Origin: DATLAN01 sp035527455
GTDB taxonomy: Bacteria; Planctomycetota; Planctomycetia; Pirellulales; Thermoguttaceae
Length of the DNA stretch: 9,652 nucleotides
Assembly: GCA_035527455.1 (NCBI GenBank)
Contig: DATLAN010000687.1
Location: 1-9,652, forward strand
Reading direction: 5' to 3'
Shown: one piece after another, positions 1-7,504 of the stretch
Position numbering within the stretch: position 1 is the stretch's first letter
Layout of the letters: the number at the start of each line of letters is the position of its first letter
Translations under genes and position numbers: made by a program
The notes under the pieces: model-generated
What the model was told of the DNA's origin: nothing
The model's database searches: none
Seen by the model: the letters and a program-made list of their open reading frames with translations, nothing else

Positions 1-194
1 CAATGACCGCGACAGCCAAGTTCCCAAACCGATTCCTCAACCAGCCCCAGACAGTGAGAGAAAAGCCCTGGAAGCTTCAGCGCGAACCGTGCGCGCGAAA
101 ACCACCGGGAGACCCCTTGACAACGCAGGCTCTTTCAGGGATGGGGACACGAACCGATATTGGCATACTGGGCGAAATTCGGCAGATTTGCCGC

Positions 195-404
195 ATGGCG
201 AGATTGGTCGTTCCTGGGCTGCCACATCACATAACCCAGCGCGGGAACCGTCGGCAACGGACGTTTTTCACGACGAAGATGATCGACGACCGGCGCGGCT
301 TTCTCGACAGCGCGATCCACGAAGAGGAAACGCAAGCCTTGCGCGACTATGGCCGCAGCGCTGCCGGTGGCCAGGTAAGGAGCTTGACTTCCGGACGTGG
401 ATAG
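195..404 (+). pseudogene. Remnant of a REP-associated tyrosine transposase (RAYT, Y1/IS200-like), internally deleted
   Basis: The frame opens at an ATG with MARLVVPGLPHHITQRGN, then RRQRTFF, which is the characteristic N-terminus of the Y1/RAYT transposases. An intact protein of this type is usually around 150-250 residues and continues to a catalytic HUH pair (often seen as NHVH) and a catalytic tyrosine. Neither is present here. After TFF the frame jumps to FLDSAIHEEETQALRDYGRS, which resembles the C-terminal E-E-x-x-A-L-R-x-x-x-R-(T/S) segment that normally precedes G-R-P-L-G. It then ends at TAG 402-404 after about 69 codons. I read this as N- and C-terminal ends joined by an internal deletion; the N-terminal match is clear and the C-terminal match is weaker. 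An alternative is a frameshift after TFF, since the other frame reads FHDEDD, which also fits the family. GGGGACAC at 143-150 resembles RAYT-associated end sequences. Not functional. Confidence 0.72.
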
Positions 405-430
405 TGTACACATAGATAGGTATACGTCCG
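392..430. repeat. Inverted repeat just after the RAYT remnant
   Basis: CGGACGT (392-398) is the exact reverse complement of ACGTCCG (424-430). The 25-nt interval between them contains the 8-bp palindrome GTGTACAC (405-412). It straddles the stop codon of the transposase remnant, so it may be a leftover of the element's 3' end. There is no T-run, so it does not look like an intrinsic terminator. Confidence 0.4.
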
Positions 431-645
431 TGGCAAATCGGTGCGGGTGGACTCTTTGGCAATTCGATCGCGGGATGACGGCCGCGCCGCGGGGCGGGCT
501 GGGAATTGTTGCTTCCGGATGAGCGAAATCGGCAAAAATCGGGTAACTATGACGTAAGTCGCTGCGGCGAAATGTCTTGCACCAACGCAACAACCACCCA
601 TGGGACCTGACCGAACGCCTCGTGTCAAGGGGCGGAAAAACGGCC

Positions 646-670
646 TAACCCGTTGCACTGCAATGGGTTA
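646..670. repeat. 25-nt palindrome, REP-like
   Basis: The arms TAACCCGTTGCA (646-657) and TGCAATGGGTTA (659-670) are mirror complements around C658, with one G/T mismatch. As RNA or single-stranded DNA this gives a stem of about 10 bp with a CACTG loop. Its compactness, and its position some 240 nt from a RAYT remnant, suggest a REP-type extragenic palindrome. A regulator-binding palindrome is the alternative. Nothing in the window shows whether it is repeated genome-wide. Confidence 0.5.
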
Positions 671-740
671 CGAAGAACTCGGCCGGGCCCGGTCCGTACG
701 CCGCGCAGGCGTGGGACGGGAAACAATGGGGTTCGAGCCG

Positions 741-757
741 GGTGCCGCTTCGGCGCC
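741..757. repeat. Short GC-rich hairpin
   Basis: GGTGCCG (741-747) pairs with CGGCGCC (751-757) across a CTT loop, with one T/G wobble. It lies 20 nt before a second hairpin. No downstream T-run. Confidence 0.35.
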
Positions 758-777
758 GGATCGCGTAACTGGCTGAT

Positions 778-805
778 CCGCAACGACTTGCGAGGCTCGT
801 TGCGG
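778..805. repeat. Perfect 9-bp inverted repeat
   Basis: CCGCAACGA (778-786) and TCGTTGCGG (797-805) are perfect reverse complements flanking a 10-nt loop. No T-run follows, so it is not a canonical terminator. Together with the 741-757 hairpin it may be part of a dispersed repeat or of structured RNA. Confidence 0.45.
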
Positions 806-883
806 CCAGGCCGAACGGGAATTGTTTTCCTCGGGCCGCCGAACCGGGTAACAATCAGGCCGGCCGGGAACGATCGGGGAGAC

Positions 884-926
884 GATCTGCGGGGAATGAC
901 GGGCCGATCTGCGGGGAATCACGGCC
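884..926. repeat. Tandem duplication of a 22-nt unit
   Basis: Unit one is GATCTGCGGGGAATGACGGG plus CC (884-905). Unit two (906-926) repeats it with one G-to-C change and one missing G. The pair ends just before the putative -35 box of the carB promoter, so it could be a duplicated regulator site or simple replication slippage. Confidence 0.7.
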
Positions 927-928
927 CC

Positions 929-956
929 TTGAATCCCGACCGTCTCTCGTGATAAT
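929..956 (+). promoter_or_regulatory. Candidate sigma70-type promoter for carB
   Basis: TTGAAT (929-934, 4 of 6 consensus) is separated by 16 nt from GATAAT (951-956, 5 of 6 consensus). Transcription would begin near 963, giving a leader of about 80 nt that contains the 980-998 hairpin. Similar box pairs with 17-nt spacers precede the other two transcription units of this window, which lends some support. Confidence 0.42.
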
Positions 957-979
957 CTTATGAGATTTTGCACAGTCTT

Positions 980-998
980 CCCCCGATACCTGGGGGGG
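980..998 (+). promoter_or_regulatory. Hairpin in the carB leader
   Basis: CCCCC (980-984) can pair with the G-run at 992-998 across the loop GATACCT. It sits between the putative transcription start and the ribosome binding site. No T-run follows, so attenuation by an intrinsic terminator is not supported. It could affect translation or mRNA stability, or have no role. Confidence 0.3.
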
Positions 999-1041
999 CA
1001 GCCGGCGCCATTCGCTGAAAACACCGGAGGAAACTCGCCAC

Positions 1042-4000
1042 GTGCCACGCCGCGACGACATCCACAAGATTCTGCTGATCGGTTCCGGGCCCATCATCAT
1101 CGGGCAGGCCTGCGAGTTCGACTACTCGGGCACCCAGGCGTGCAAGGCGCTGAAGGAGGAGGGGTACGAGGTCGTGCTGGTCAACTCGAATCCGGCCACG
1201 ATCATGACCGACCCGGAAATGGCCCATCGCACCTACATCGAGCCGCTGACCTGGGAGATCGTGGCCAAGGTGATCGAGGTCGAACGGCCCGACGCGCTGC
1301 TGCCCACGCTGGGGGGACAGACCGGGTTGAACCTGGCCATGGACCTCGACCGGCACGGCGTGCTGGCGAAATACGGCGTGGAGATGATCGGGGCCACCGC
1401 CGAGGTGATCGCCAAGGCCGAGCAGCGCGACCGGTTCAAGGCGGCCATGGAGCGGATCGGGCTGGAGTGCTGCCGCGGCGAGACGATCCACACCCTGGAA
1501 GAAGCCCGGGAGGTCGTCCAACAGATCGGGCTGCCCTGCGTGGTCCGCCCGAGTTTCACGCTCGGCGGAGCCGGTTCCAGCGTGGCGTACAACCGCGAGA
1601 CGTTCGACCGGCTGATCTCGCGCGGGCTGGACGAGTCGCCGATCCACCAGGTGCTGCTCGAGGAAGCGGTGCTGGGGTGGAAAGAGTACGAGATGGAGGT
1701 GATGCGCGACGCCGACGACAACGTCGTGATCATCTGCTCGATCGAGAACTTCGACCCGATGGGCGTTCACACGGGCGACTCGATCACGGTCGCGCCTGCC
1801 CAGACGCTTACGGACAAGGAATACCAGCGGATGCGCGACGCGTCGCTGGCGGTGATCCGGGAGATCGGCGTGGAGACCGGCGGGTCGAACATCCAGTTCG
1901 CCATCCACCCGAAAAACGGCCGCATGGTGGTGATCGAGATGAATCCGCGGGTGAGCCGCAGCAGCGCGTTGGCCTCGAAGGCGACCGGTTTCCCGATCGC
2001 CAAGATCGCGGCCAAGCTGGCGATCGGCTACCGGCTGCACGAGTTGCCCAACGACATCACGCGCGAGACGAGGGCCTGTTTCGAGCCCACGATCGATTAC
2101 GTGGTGACGAAGATCCCACGGTTCGCCTTCGAGAAGTTCCCCGAGGCCGACGCCACGCTGACCACGCAGATGAAGAGCGTGGGCGAAACGATGGCCATCG
2201 GGCGGACGTTCAAGGAATCGTTCCAGAAGGCGTTGCGCGGGCTGGAGGTCGGCAGCTTCGGGTTCGGCTGTGACGGAAAAGACCTCTGGGGCACGCCGGA
2301 GCAGCCTTCGATCGACGACGTCCGCGCCAAGCTGTCCGTGCCCGGCGACCAGCGGGTGTGGCACTTGCGCTACGGGCTGAAATACGGCATGTCGATCGAC
2401 GAGATCCACGAACTGACCGGCATCGATCCGTGGTTCCTGGAGAATCTCGCCGAGATCGTCGAACTGGAAGAGGAATTGCGCCGGCAGGAAAAGCTCGACG
2501 GCGTGCCCGAAGAGTTGCTCCGCCAGGCCAAGCAATACGGCTTCTCCGATCGCCAACTGGCCACCTTGTGGGACACGACCGAGATGGACGTCCGCGCGCG
2601 GCGCAAGGCGCTGGGCATCGTGGCCACGTTCAAGTCGGTCGACACCTGCGCCGCGGAGTTCGAGGCCTACACGCCCTACTACTACTCGACCTACGAGGAC
2701 GAAGACGAAACGCCGCCCAAAAAGCCGGGTCGCCGGCGCGTGGTGATCCTCGGCGGCGGGCCCAATCGCATCGGGCAGGGCATCGAGTTCGATTACTGCT
2801 GCTGCCACGCCAGCTTCGCATTGCGGGAATTGGGAATCGAGTCGATCATGGTCAACTCGAACCCCGAAACCGTCAGCACCGACTACGACACCAGCGACCT
2901 GCTGTTCTTCGAACCGCTGACGATCGAAGACGTGCTGAACATCTGCGATCGGGTCGATCCGGACGGCGTGATCGTGCAGTTCGGCGGGCAGACGCCGTTG
3001 AACCTCGCCCGGGCGCTGCTCACGGCCGGCGTGCCGATCATCGGCACCAGCGTGGATACGATCGAGGACGCCGAAGACCGCGAGAAATTCAAGAATCTTT
3101 TGGAGCGGATTCGGTTGAAGCAGCCGGCCAACGGGATCGCTCGGACCATGGATCAGGCCCGGGCGGTGATTGCCCGGGTGGGTTTCCCCGCGCTGGTGCG
3201 GCCGAGTTTCGTGCTCGGGGGCCGGGCGATGAAAATCTGCTACGACGCGGCCCAGTTCGAACGGTTCGTGGCCGAGGCCTTCATCGTGGCCCAGGGCCAG
3301 CCGGTGCTGATCGACCGCTTCCTCGAGGACGCCACGGAAGTCGACGTGGACGCGATCGCCGACGGCGAGCAGGTCATCGTGGCCGGGATCATGGAGCACA
3401 TCGAAGAGGCGGGCGTCCACTCGGGCGACTCGGCCTGCGTCATTCCGCCGTACAGTCTGCCCGGCCCGGTGGTGGAGGAGATCCGCCAGGCCACCTGCGC
3501 GATGGCGAGGGAGCTTCGCGTCCGGGGGCTGATGAACGTGCAATACGCGGTAAAGATGGAGGACGGGCGTCCCACCGTGTATGTGTTGGAGGTGAATCCT
3601 CGGGCGAGCCGGACGGTGCCGTTCGTCTCCAAGGCGATCGGAATGCCGCTGGCCAAGGTGGCGGCCAAGGTGATGGTCGGCGTGTCGCTGGCCGAGCAGG
3701 GCTACCGGGAAGCGCCGATCCCCAGGCACGTTTCGGTCAAGGAGGCCGTCTTTCCGTTCGTCAAGTTCGCCGGCGTGGACATCGTCTTGGGCCCGGAAAT
3801 GAAGTCGACCGGCGAGGTGATGGGGATCAGCGAGCGGTTTTCGGTCGCCTTTGCCAAGAGCCAGTTGGCCGCCGGGACGGTCCTGCCTCGAAGCGGCAAG
3901 ATCTTCGTCAGCGTGGCCGATCGGGCGAAGGATCACGTGGTCGATTTGGCCCGGCGGCTGGAGAAGCTGGGCTACGAGTTGCTGGCCACCCGGGGCACGG

Positions 4001-4290
4001 CCCTGCGGTTGGAAGAGGCCGGTATTCGGGTTCGGCAATTGAAGAAAATCCAGCAAGGCCACCCCAACGTGCTCGATTACATGGTCGACGGCGACCTGCA
4101 ATTGGTCATGAACACCCCCAGCGGCAAGGGCGCCCGAACCGACGAAGGGAGCATCCGCGCCGCGGCCGTTTCCCACGGCATCCCGTGCCTGACCACCATC
4201 CAGGCCGCCGACGCAGCCGTTCGTGCCATGGAGGCGATGCGAGAAGAGGAGATGTCGGTGCAAGCGGTGCAGGACCGGTTCGCAACCTGA
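1042..4290 (+). CDS. carB: Carbamoyl-phosphate synthase, large (ammonia/ATP) subunit
   Basis: CarB makes carbamoyl phosphate from bicarbonate, two ATP and ammonia channelled from the glutaminase subunit CarA. It works in the cytosol at the entry to pyrimidine and arginine synthesis. The 1082 residues match the usual length of about 1070. The GTG start follows GGAGG at 1026-1030 and directly precedes PRRDDIHKILLIGSGPIIIG. The N-terminal ATP-grasp half (about 1-400) carries R169, and EMNPR at 299-303 numbered as in E. coli. An oligomerisation region follows. The second ATP-grasp half starts near residue 567 with VVILGGGPNRIGQGIEFDY and has EVNPR at 850-854. The C-terminal MGS-like allosteric domain (about 945-1082) keeps ATRGTA and NTPSGK, the kind of loop that binds nucleotide effectors. 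The glycine-rich loop of the first half reads GGAGSS (175-180), where E. coli has GGSGGG. carA is not in the window. Identification is secure. Confidence 0.98.
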   Translation: MPRRDDIHKILLIGSGPIIIGQACEFDYSGTQACKALKEEGYEVVLVNSNPATIMTDPEMAHRTYIEPLTWEIVAKVIEVERPDALLPTLGGQTGLNLAMDLDRHGVLAKYGVEMIGATAEVIAKAEQRDRFKAAMERIGLECCRGETIHTLEEAREVVQQIGLPCVVRPSFTLGGAGSSVAYNRETFDRLISRGLDESPIHQVLLEEAVLGWKEYEMEVMRDADDNVVIICSIENFDPMGVHTGDSITVAPAQTLTDKEYQRMRDASLAVIREIGVETGGSNIQFAIHPKNGRMVVIEMNPRVSRSSALASKATGFPIAKIAAKLAIGYRLHELPNDITRETRACFEPTIDYVVTKIPRFAFEKFPEADATLTTQMKSVGETMAIGRTFKESFQKALRGLEVGSFGFGCDGKDLWGTPEQPSIDDVRAKLSVPGDQRVWHLRYGLKYGMSIDEIHELTGIDPWFLENLAEIVELEEELRRQEKLDGVPEELLRQAKQYGFSDRQLATLWDTTEMDVRARRKALGIVATFKSVDTCAAEFEAYTPYYYSTYEDEDETPPKKPGRRRVVILGGGPNRIGQGIEFDYCCCHASFALRELGIESIMVNSNPETVSTDYDTSDLLFFEPLTIEDVLNICDRVDPDGVIVQFGGQTPLNLARALLTAGVPIIGTSVDTIEDAEDREKFKNLLERIRLKQPANGIARTMDQARAVIARVGFPALVRPSFVLGGRAMKICYDAAQFERFVAEAFIVAQGQPVLIDRFLEDATEVDVDAIADGEQVIVAGIMEHIEEAGVHSGDSACVIPPYSLPGPVVEEIRQATCAMARELRVRGLMNVQYAVKMEDGRPTVYVLEVNPRASRTVPFVSKAIGMPLAKVAAKVMVGVSLAEQGYREAPIPRHVSVKEAVFPFVKFAGVDIVLGPEMKSTGEVMGISERFSVAFAKSQLAAGTVLPRSGKIFVSVADRAKDHVVDLARRLEKLGYELLATRGTALRLEEAGIRVRQLKKIQQGHPNVLDYMVDGDLQLVMNTPSGKGARTDEGSIRAAAVSHGIPCLTTIQAADAAVRAMEAMREEEMSVQAVQDRFAT

Positions 4291-4654
4291 ATGCCGAAGA
4301 TCGAACAGGGCGACGTCGAAGGGGGAAGGAAGGCGAGCGGTGGCGTCGAGTACGAAGTGAAGTCTCGGACGCGCAGGCGCTTTTCTTATTCGGAAAACTT
4401 CGGTCGCCGGCCTTCGTAGCGTGGGTATACCACGGACATTTCTCGATTGCCACGCTCGCCCAGGCCGTGCAATCTATCCTGATTTCTCAGATTTCCGCAC
4501 CGCCTCAGTTTATCCCGTGAATCACAGAGCTTTCATTTTGTGCGGTTGTTGATCTTGACCGTTTCGTGTCAGGGCGGTATTTTCTCGGCCGTACGCGCTA
4601 TTGTGTCCGGTGTGGTTCTTCCACGTCACCACGGATGGCCCTTTCGGCGGAAGA
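4291..4654. other. Intergenic gap between carB and the glycosyltransferase operon
   Basis: No convincing gene. A 42-codon frame opening at 4291 directly after the carB stop lacks a close ribosome binding site and any family resemblance. A possible weak terminator for carB is the imperfect stem GCGTCGAG (4343-4350) with CTC-g-GACGC (4364-4372), followed 8 nt later by TTTTCTT (4381-4387). The distance makes it non-canonical. A better-supported promoter candidate lies at 4555-4583. Confidence 0.5.
4555..4583 (+). promoter_or_regulatory. Candidate promoter of the glycosyltransferase-radical SAM operon
   Basis: TTGACC (4555-4560, 5 of 6) is followed after exactly 17 nt by TATTTT (4578-4583, 4 of 6). 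Transcription from about 4590 leaves a leader of roughly 65 nt to the ATG at 4655. This argues against using the upstream in-frame TTG at 4601 as the start. Confidence 0.45.
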
Positions 4655-5965
4655 ATGGAATCGTTCTGGTTTGTGGCTTATCTGATCCTGCTCGCGTTGG
4701 CGCTGGGCCAGTCGCTGTTGTTGGCGCTGCAGACGTGGGAACACCGGCGCTACGCCCGCAGCGGCATGCGCGGCATGGGGGCGTTCTATCCCAGCGGTCA
4801 CGTCGGTGTGTTCGCCCCGTGCAAAGGGATCGACGTCGACTTGCACGGGAATCTTTCCTCCTTGATGCGCCAGGAGTACGACGACTACGAGGTGGCGTTC
4901 ATCGTGGAAAGCGAGGAGGATCCGGCTTGCGAGGTAATTCGCCGGGTGATGGCGGAGCATCCGCAGGTGGCTGCCCGGCTGGTCGTGGCCGGACGTGCGA
5001 CGCAGTGCGGCCAGAAGACCCACAACCTGCGGGCAGCGACGGCCGAGCTTCCCGAACGTGTGGAGTACCTGGTGTTCGTCGATTCCGACGCCCGGCCCCG
5101 CCGGGAGTGGTTGCGGATGATGATCCGGCGGCTGAATCGGCCCGAAGTCGGCGCCGTGACCGGTTACCGCTGGCTGATACCCGTTCGCAGTTCCTGGGCC
5201 AATCATCTGCTCTACAGCATCAATTGCATCGTCATGTCGTTGTTGGGGAAGACCAGCCACAGCATGATCTGGGGCGGGTCGTGGGGGATTCGTCGGGAGT
5301 TGTTCGATTCGATCGACTTGCACCGCGTGTGGGAAGGGACGCTCAGCGACGATCTGGCGGTCAGCCGGGTGCTGCGCCGCCGGAAGCTGGAAGTGCGATT
5401 CGAGCCGGCTTGCGTCGTCGGTTCGCCGGCCGATTACGGCGGGGCCGAGATGCTCTCGTTCCTCCGACGGCAATACTTCCTGGGACGCTGCTACGTTCCC
5501 GACTGGTGGCTATTCGGGCTGGTAACCTCCACGCTGTCGAGTCTCACGTGGTTGGTGAACCTGGTTGCGCTGGGATCGGGCCTGGCGCGGGGAACGCCGC
5601 CGGTGTGGATTCCCGCCTGCGCATTGGGCGTGCTCTACCTGCTGTCCGTATTTCGCGGCGCGGTCCGGCAGGACTTGATCCGCACGTATTTCCCCGATCG
5701 GCAACGGGACCTGAAGCAGGCAAGACGTTTCGACACGTGGATGACGCCGCTGGTCACGCTGACCAACTGGCTGGGACTGTTCGCTTCGATGTTCGGACGG
5801 CGCGTGACCTGGCGGGGGATTCGCTACCGCGTGAGCCGGGACGGACATGTCCTTTCCCTGCGGCGCGAAGACGAACCGATCGGTGCGCCTGAAGAAGACG
5901 GGCGGCAACGACAGGGCGTGGGCGTCCACGCTCCAGAACACCACTTATACGGCAAGGCCGGCTGA
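4655..5965 (+). CDS. Membrane glycosyltransferase, family 2-like (ceramide glucosyltransferase/HpnI type)
   Basis: Predicted to transfer a sugar from a nucleotide sugar to a lipid acceptor at the inner membrane. The ATG at 4655 is chosen because GGCGGAAG lies just upstream and the protein then opens with a hydrophobic segment (about residues 4-25). The in-frame TTG at 4601 would add 18 unlikely residues. The catalytic domain begins near VGVFAPCKGID, the P-C-K-G form seen in ceramide glucosyltransferase and HpnI relatives. It carries DSD at 143-145 (the DxD nucleotide-sugar/metal motif), GGSWGIRRELFD, and SDDLAVSRVLRRR with acidic D232-D233. RQYFLGRCY (272-280) sits where the (Q/R)xxRW motif is expected but departs from it. 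Three C-terminal membrane segments are visible at about 286-306, 315-333 and 363-380, followed by VTWRGIRYRV, a typical tail of this group. It is 436 aa and lies 78 nt upstream of the radical SAM gene, so the two are probably cotranscribed. Sugar and acceptor are unknown. Confidence 0.85.
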   Translation: MESFWFVAYLILLALALGQSLLLALQTWEHRRYARSGMRGMGAFYPSGHVGVFAPCKGIDVDLHGNLSSLMRQEYDDYEVAFIVESEEDPACEVIRRVMAEHPQVAARLVVAGRATQCGQKTHNLRAATAELPERVEYLVFVDSDARPRREWLRMMIRRLNRPEVGAVTGYRWLIPVRSSWANHLLYSINCIVMSLLGKTSHSMIWGGSWGIRRELFDSIDLHRVWEGTLSDDLAVSRVLRRRKLEVRFEPACVVGSPADYGGAEMLSFLRRQYFLGRCYVPDWWLFGLVTSTLSSLTWLVNLVALGSGLARGTPPVWIPACALGVLYLLSVFRGAVRQDLIRTYFPDRQRDLKQARRFDTWMTPLVTLTNWLGLFASMFGRRVTWRGIRYRVSRDGHVLSLRREDEPIGAPEEDGRQRQGVGVHAPEHHLYGKAG

Positions 5966-6032
5966 TTCACCAAGTGCGTGCGACGTTCCGCGACCTGTCG
6001 TTTCACGCACGTTCGGAAAGGATTCGAGTTGC

Positions 6033-6037
6033 AGGAG
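6033..6037 (+). promoter_or_regulatory. Ribosome binding site that fixes the radical SAM start
   Basis: AGGAG at 6033-6037 lies 6 nt before ATG 6044. This supports that start over the in-frame GTG at 5978, which would add 22 residues with no family resemblance. Confidence 0.75.
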
Positions 6038-6043
6038 TCACGG

Positions 6044-7504
6044 ATGCACGTCGTTTTGTGGGACACGCGGAAACGGGACGTGTCGAAGGATTTCGCCGGC
6101 GGGTTCGGCGTGGGGCAGTACGGCGGCGGCGGGTTGCGCGGGAAGATCATCCGCCGTTTCTACACCCGCGACCGCAGGCCGGTCGCCCTGTTGTTCGCCC
6201 ACCTGGCGGCCATTTTCAAGCGTCTGGGACACCGCGTGCAATACGCCGAGGATTCCGCGCCGCCGGGAGCCGATTTGTACGTCTTCTGTCCCTCGCTGAT
6301 CACGTTGGATTTGGAGCACCGGGCGATGGCCCGCGTGCTGGAGGAGAACCCTTCGGCGCGAGTGCTGGTGGTCGGGCTGGTCGCGTCGGTGATGCCCGAG
6401 GCCTTCGATTCTCTGAACGTCACCGTCGTCAAGGGAGAAGCCGAACAACTGCTGTGGCGTCTGGACGAAGTGCTCTCCCGTCCCCGCGCGGCGGTTCAAC
6501 TGGGCGTGATCGAAGACCTCGACCGCCTGCCGCCGCCCGACTGGTCGCCCTTTCACCCGCGGCGGTTTCGCGTCAGCTACGATTTCTGGCGGTTTCCCAC
6601 GGGTCTGGTCCAAGCCAGCCGAGGCTGTTCGTTTCGTTGCAACTACTGCCCCTACATCATCCTGGAGAACTCCGTGCGGCACCGCGATCCGGAGGCGGTG
6701 GTCGAGGAGATTTCTCACGGCGTGCGGCACTGGGGGTTTCGCTCGTTCAAGTTCCGCGACCCGCTCTTCGGGCTCGATCGCAAGAATGTGTTCCGCCTGG
6801 CCGAGTTGATCGGCCGGTTGCCGCGAAAGATCCAGTTCTCGATCGAGACGCGCATCGACTTGATGCGGCCGGAGGTGCTGCGCGTATTGAAGCGGGTCGG
6901 GCTGACGAGCATCACCGTGGGGATCGAGACGCCGGATGACGAAACGCTCAAGCGACACGACCGCGCGCCGGTTCGGGACGACCGCCAGTGGGAATTCATC
7001 GCCTCGTGCCGCAGCCTCGGGATCCGCACGGTGGCCGGTTTCATGATCGGTTTTCCCGAGGACACGGAGCGTTCGATCCGCCATGTGCTCCAGTACGCCA
7101 AGGCCATCGGCCCCACCTTCGCCAATTTCAACGTCGTGACTCCCTACCCGGGCACGAAGTTCTACGAGGAGATGAAGGACCGGATTACGCAGACCGATTT
7201 CAGCCGTTACACGGTTTACACGCCCGTGCTGAAGTGCGACCACATCTCGGCGGAACGGTTGGCGCAGCTCCACGCGTGGTGTTTCCGTCGTTACTATTTT
7301 CGCTGGGGATATTTGCGCGAGAATGCCCATCTGCTTTGGCCCGGCTTGCAGAAGTTGGGTATCGGTCCTCCGCGGCCGGTCGCCCCGGAAGCCGAGCCGG
7401 CCCATCCGGGCGTTCCCAAGCCGCTGGGTCCCGGCGCGTCGTCGGAGTTCCTCCAGCGCAAGGGCCTCCGCCACGACACGCCGCACAAGCGTCAGGCCGA
7501 ATAG
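6044..7504 (+). CDS. Radical SAM protein with N-terminal cobalamin-binding-like domain
   Basis: A 486-aa enzyme expected to cleave S-adenosylmethionine with a [4Fe-4S] cluster. The cluster ligands are the CxxxCxxC cysteines C195, C199 and C202 in SRGCSFRCNYC. Other hallmarks are SIETRIDL, TVGIETPDDETLKRHDR, VAGFMIGFPEDT and TPYPGTKFYEEM, typical of the Elp3/MiaB/YgiQ-like barrel of B12-type radical SAM proteins. Residues about 1-165 look like a Rossmann-type cobalamin-binding domain, but the DxHxxG lower-ligand motif is not visible; this is common in B12 radical SAM enzymes, which often bind cobalamin without that histidine. An unusual GGFGVGQYGGGG stretch lies near the N-terminus. The C-terminal tail (about 440-486) is proline-rich and probably disordered. 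Known relatives catalyse methylation, ring contraction or carbon-skeleton changes, and HpnJ works beside the glycosyltransferase HpnI in hopanoid side-chain synthesis. The adjacent glycosyltransferase makes a lipid or sugar substrate plausible; the reaction itself is not determinable. Confidence 0.87.
   Translation: MHVVLWDTRKRDVSKDFAGGFGVGQYGGGGLRGKIIRRFYTRDRRPVALLFAHLAAIFKRLGHRVQYAEDSAPPGADLYVFCPSLITLDLEHRAMARVLEENPSARVLVVGLVASVMPEAFDSLNVTVVKGEAEQLLWRLDEVLSRPRAAVQLGVIEDLDRLPPPDWSPFHPRRFRVSYDFWRFPTGLVQASRGCSFRCNYCPYIILENSVRHRDPEAVVEEISHGVRHWGFRSFKFRDPLFGLDRKNVFRLAELIGRLPRKIQFSIETRIDLMRPEVLRVLKRVGLTSITVGIETPDDETLKRHDRAPVRDDRQWEFIASCRSLGIRTVAGFMIGFPEDTERSIRHVLQYAKAIGPTFANFNVVTPYPGTKFYEEMKDRITQTDFSRYTVYTPVLKCDHISAERLAQLHAWCFRRYYFRWGYLRENAHLLWPGLQKLGIGPPRPVAPEAEPAHPGVPKPLGPGASSEFLQRKGLRHDTPHKRQAE

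Larger units (their letters stand above)
405..1041. other. Non-coding stretch upstream of carB, rich in short palindromes
   Basis: I see no convincing gene here on either strand. The open frames are short or are shadows, with no recognisable protein family. The stretch instead contains a near-perfect 25-nt palindrome (646-670), two adjacent hairpins (741-757 and 778-805), a 22-nt tandem duplication (884-926), a promoter candidate (929-956) and a C-run/G-run hairpin in the carB leader (980-998). No tRNA or rRNA is apparent. Confidence 0.6.

Noticed and set aside
135..593. 152-codon minus-strand frame over the RAYT remnant
   Set aside because: Antisense to the transposase remnant, with no domain or start signal.
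960..2273. 437-codon plus-strand frame overlapping the start of carB, and a similar frame at 2358-4520
   Set aside because: Both are out-of-frame readings of carB, with Arg/Gly-rich low-complexity products and no family resemblance.
958..4263. 1101-codon open frame on the minus strand opposite carB
   Set aside because: It is a shadow of carB in a GC-rich genome: composition is His/Asp/Arg/Gly-rich without domains, and the plus strand encodes an unmistakable CarB.
4343..4387. Intrinsic terminator after carB
   Set aside because: The stem has a bulge and the T-run begins 8 nt after it, so it is not canonical; mentioned only as weak.
4291..4419. 42-codon frame starting immediately after the carB stop
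   Set aside because: No close ribosome binding site and no recognisable sequence; likely chance.
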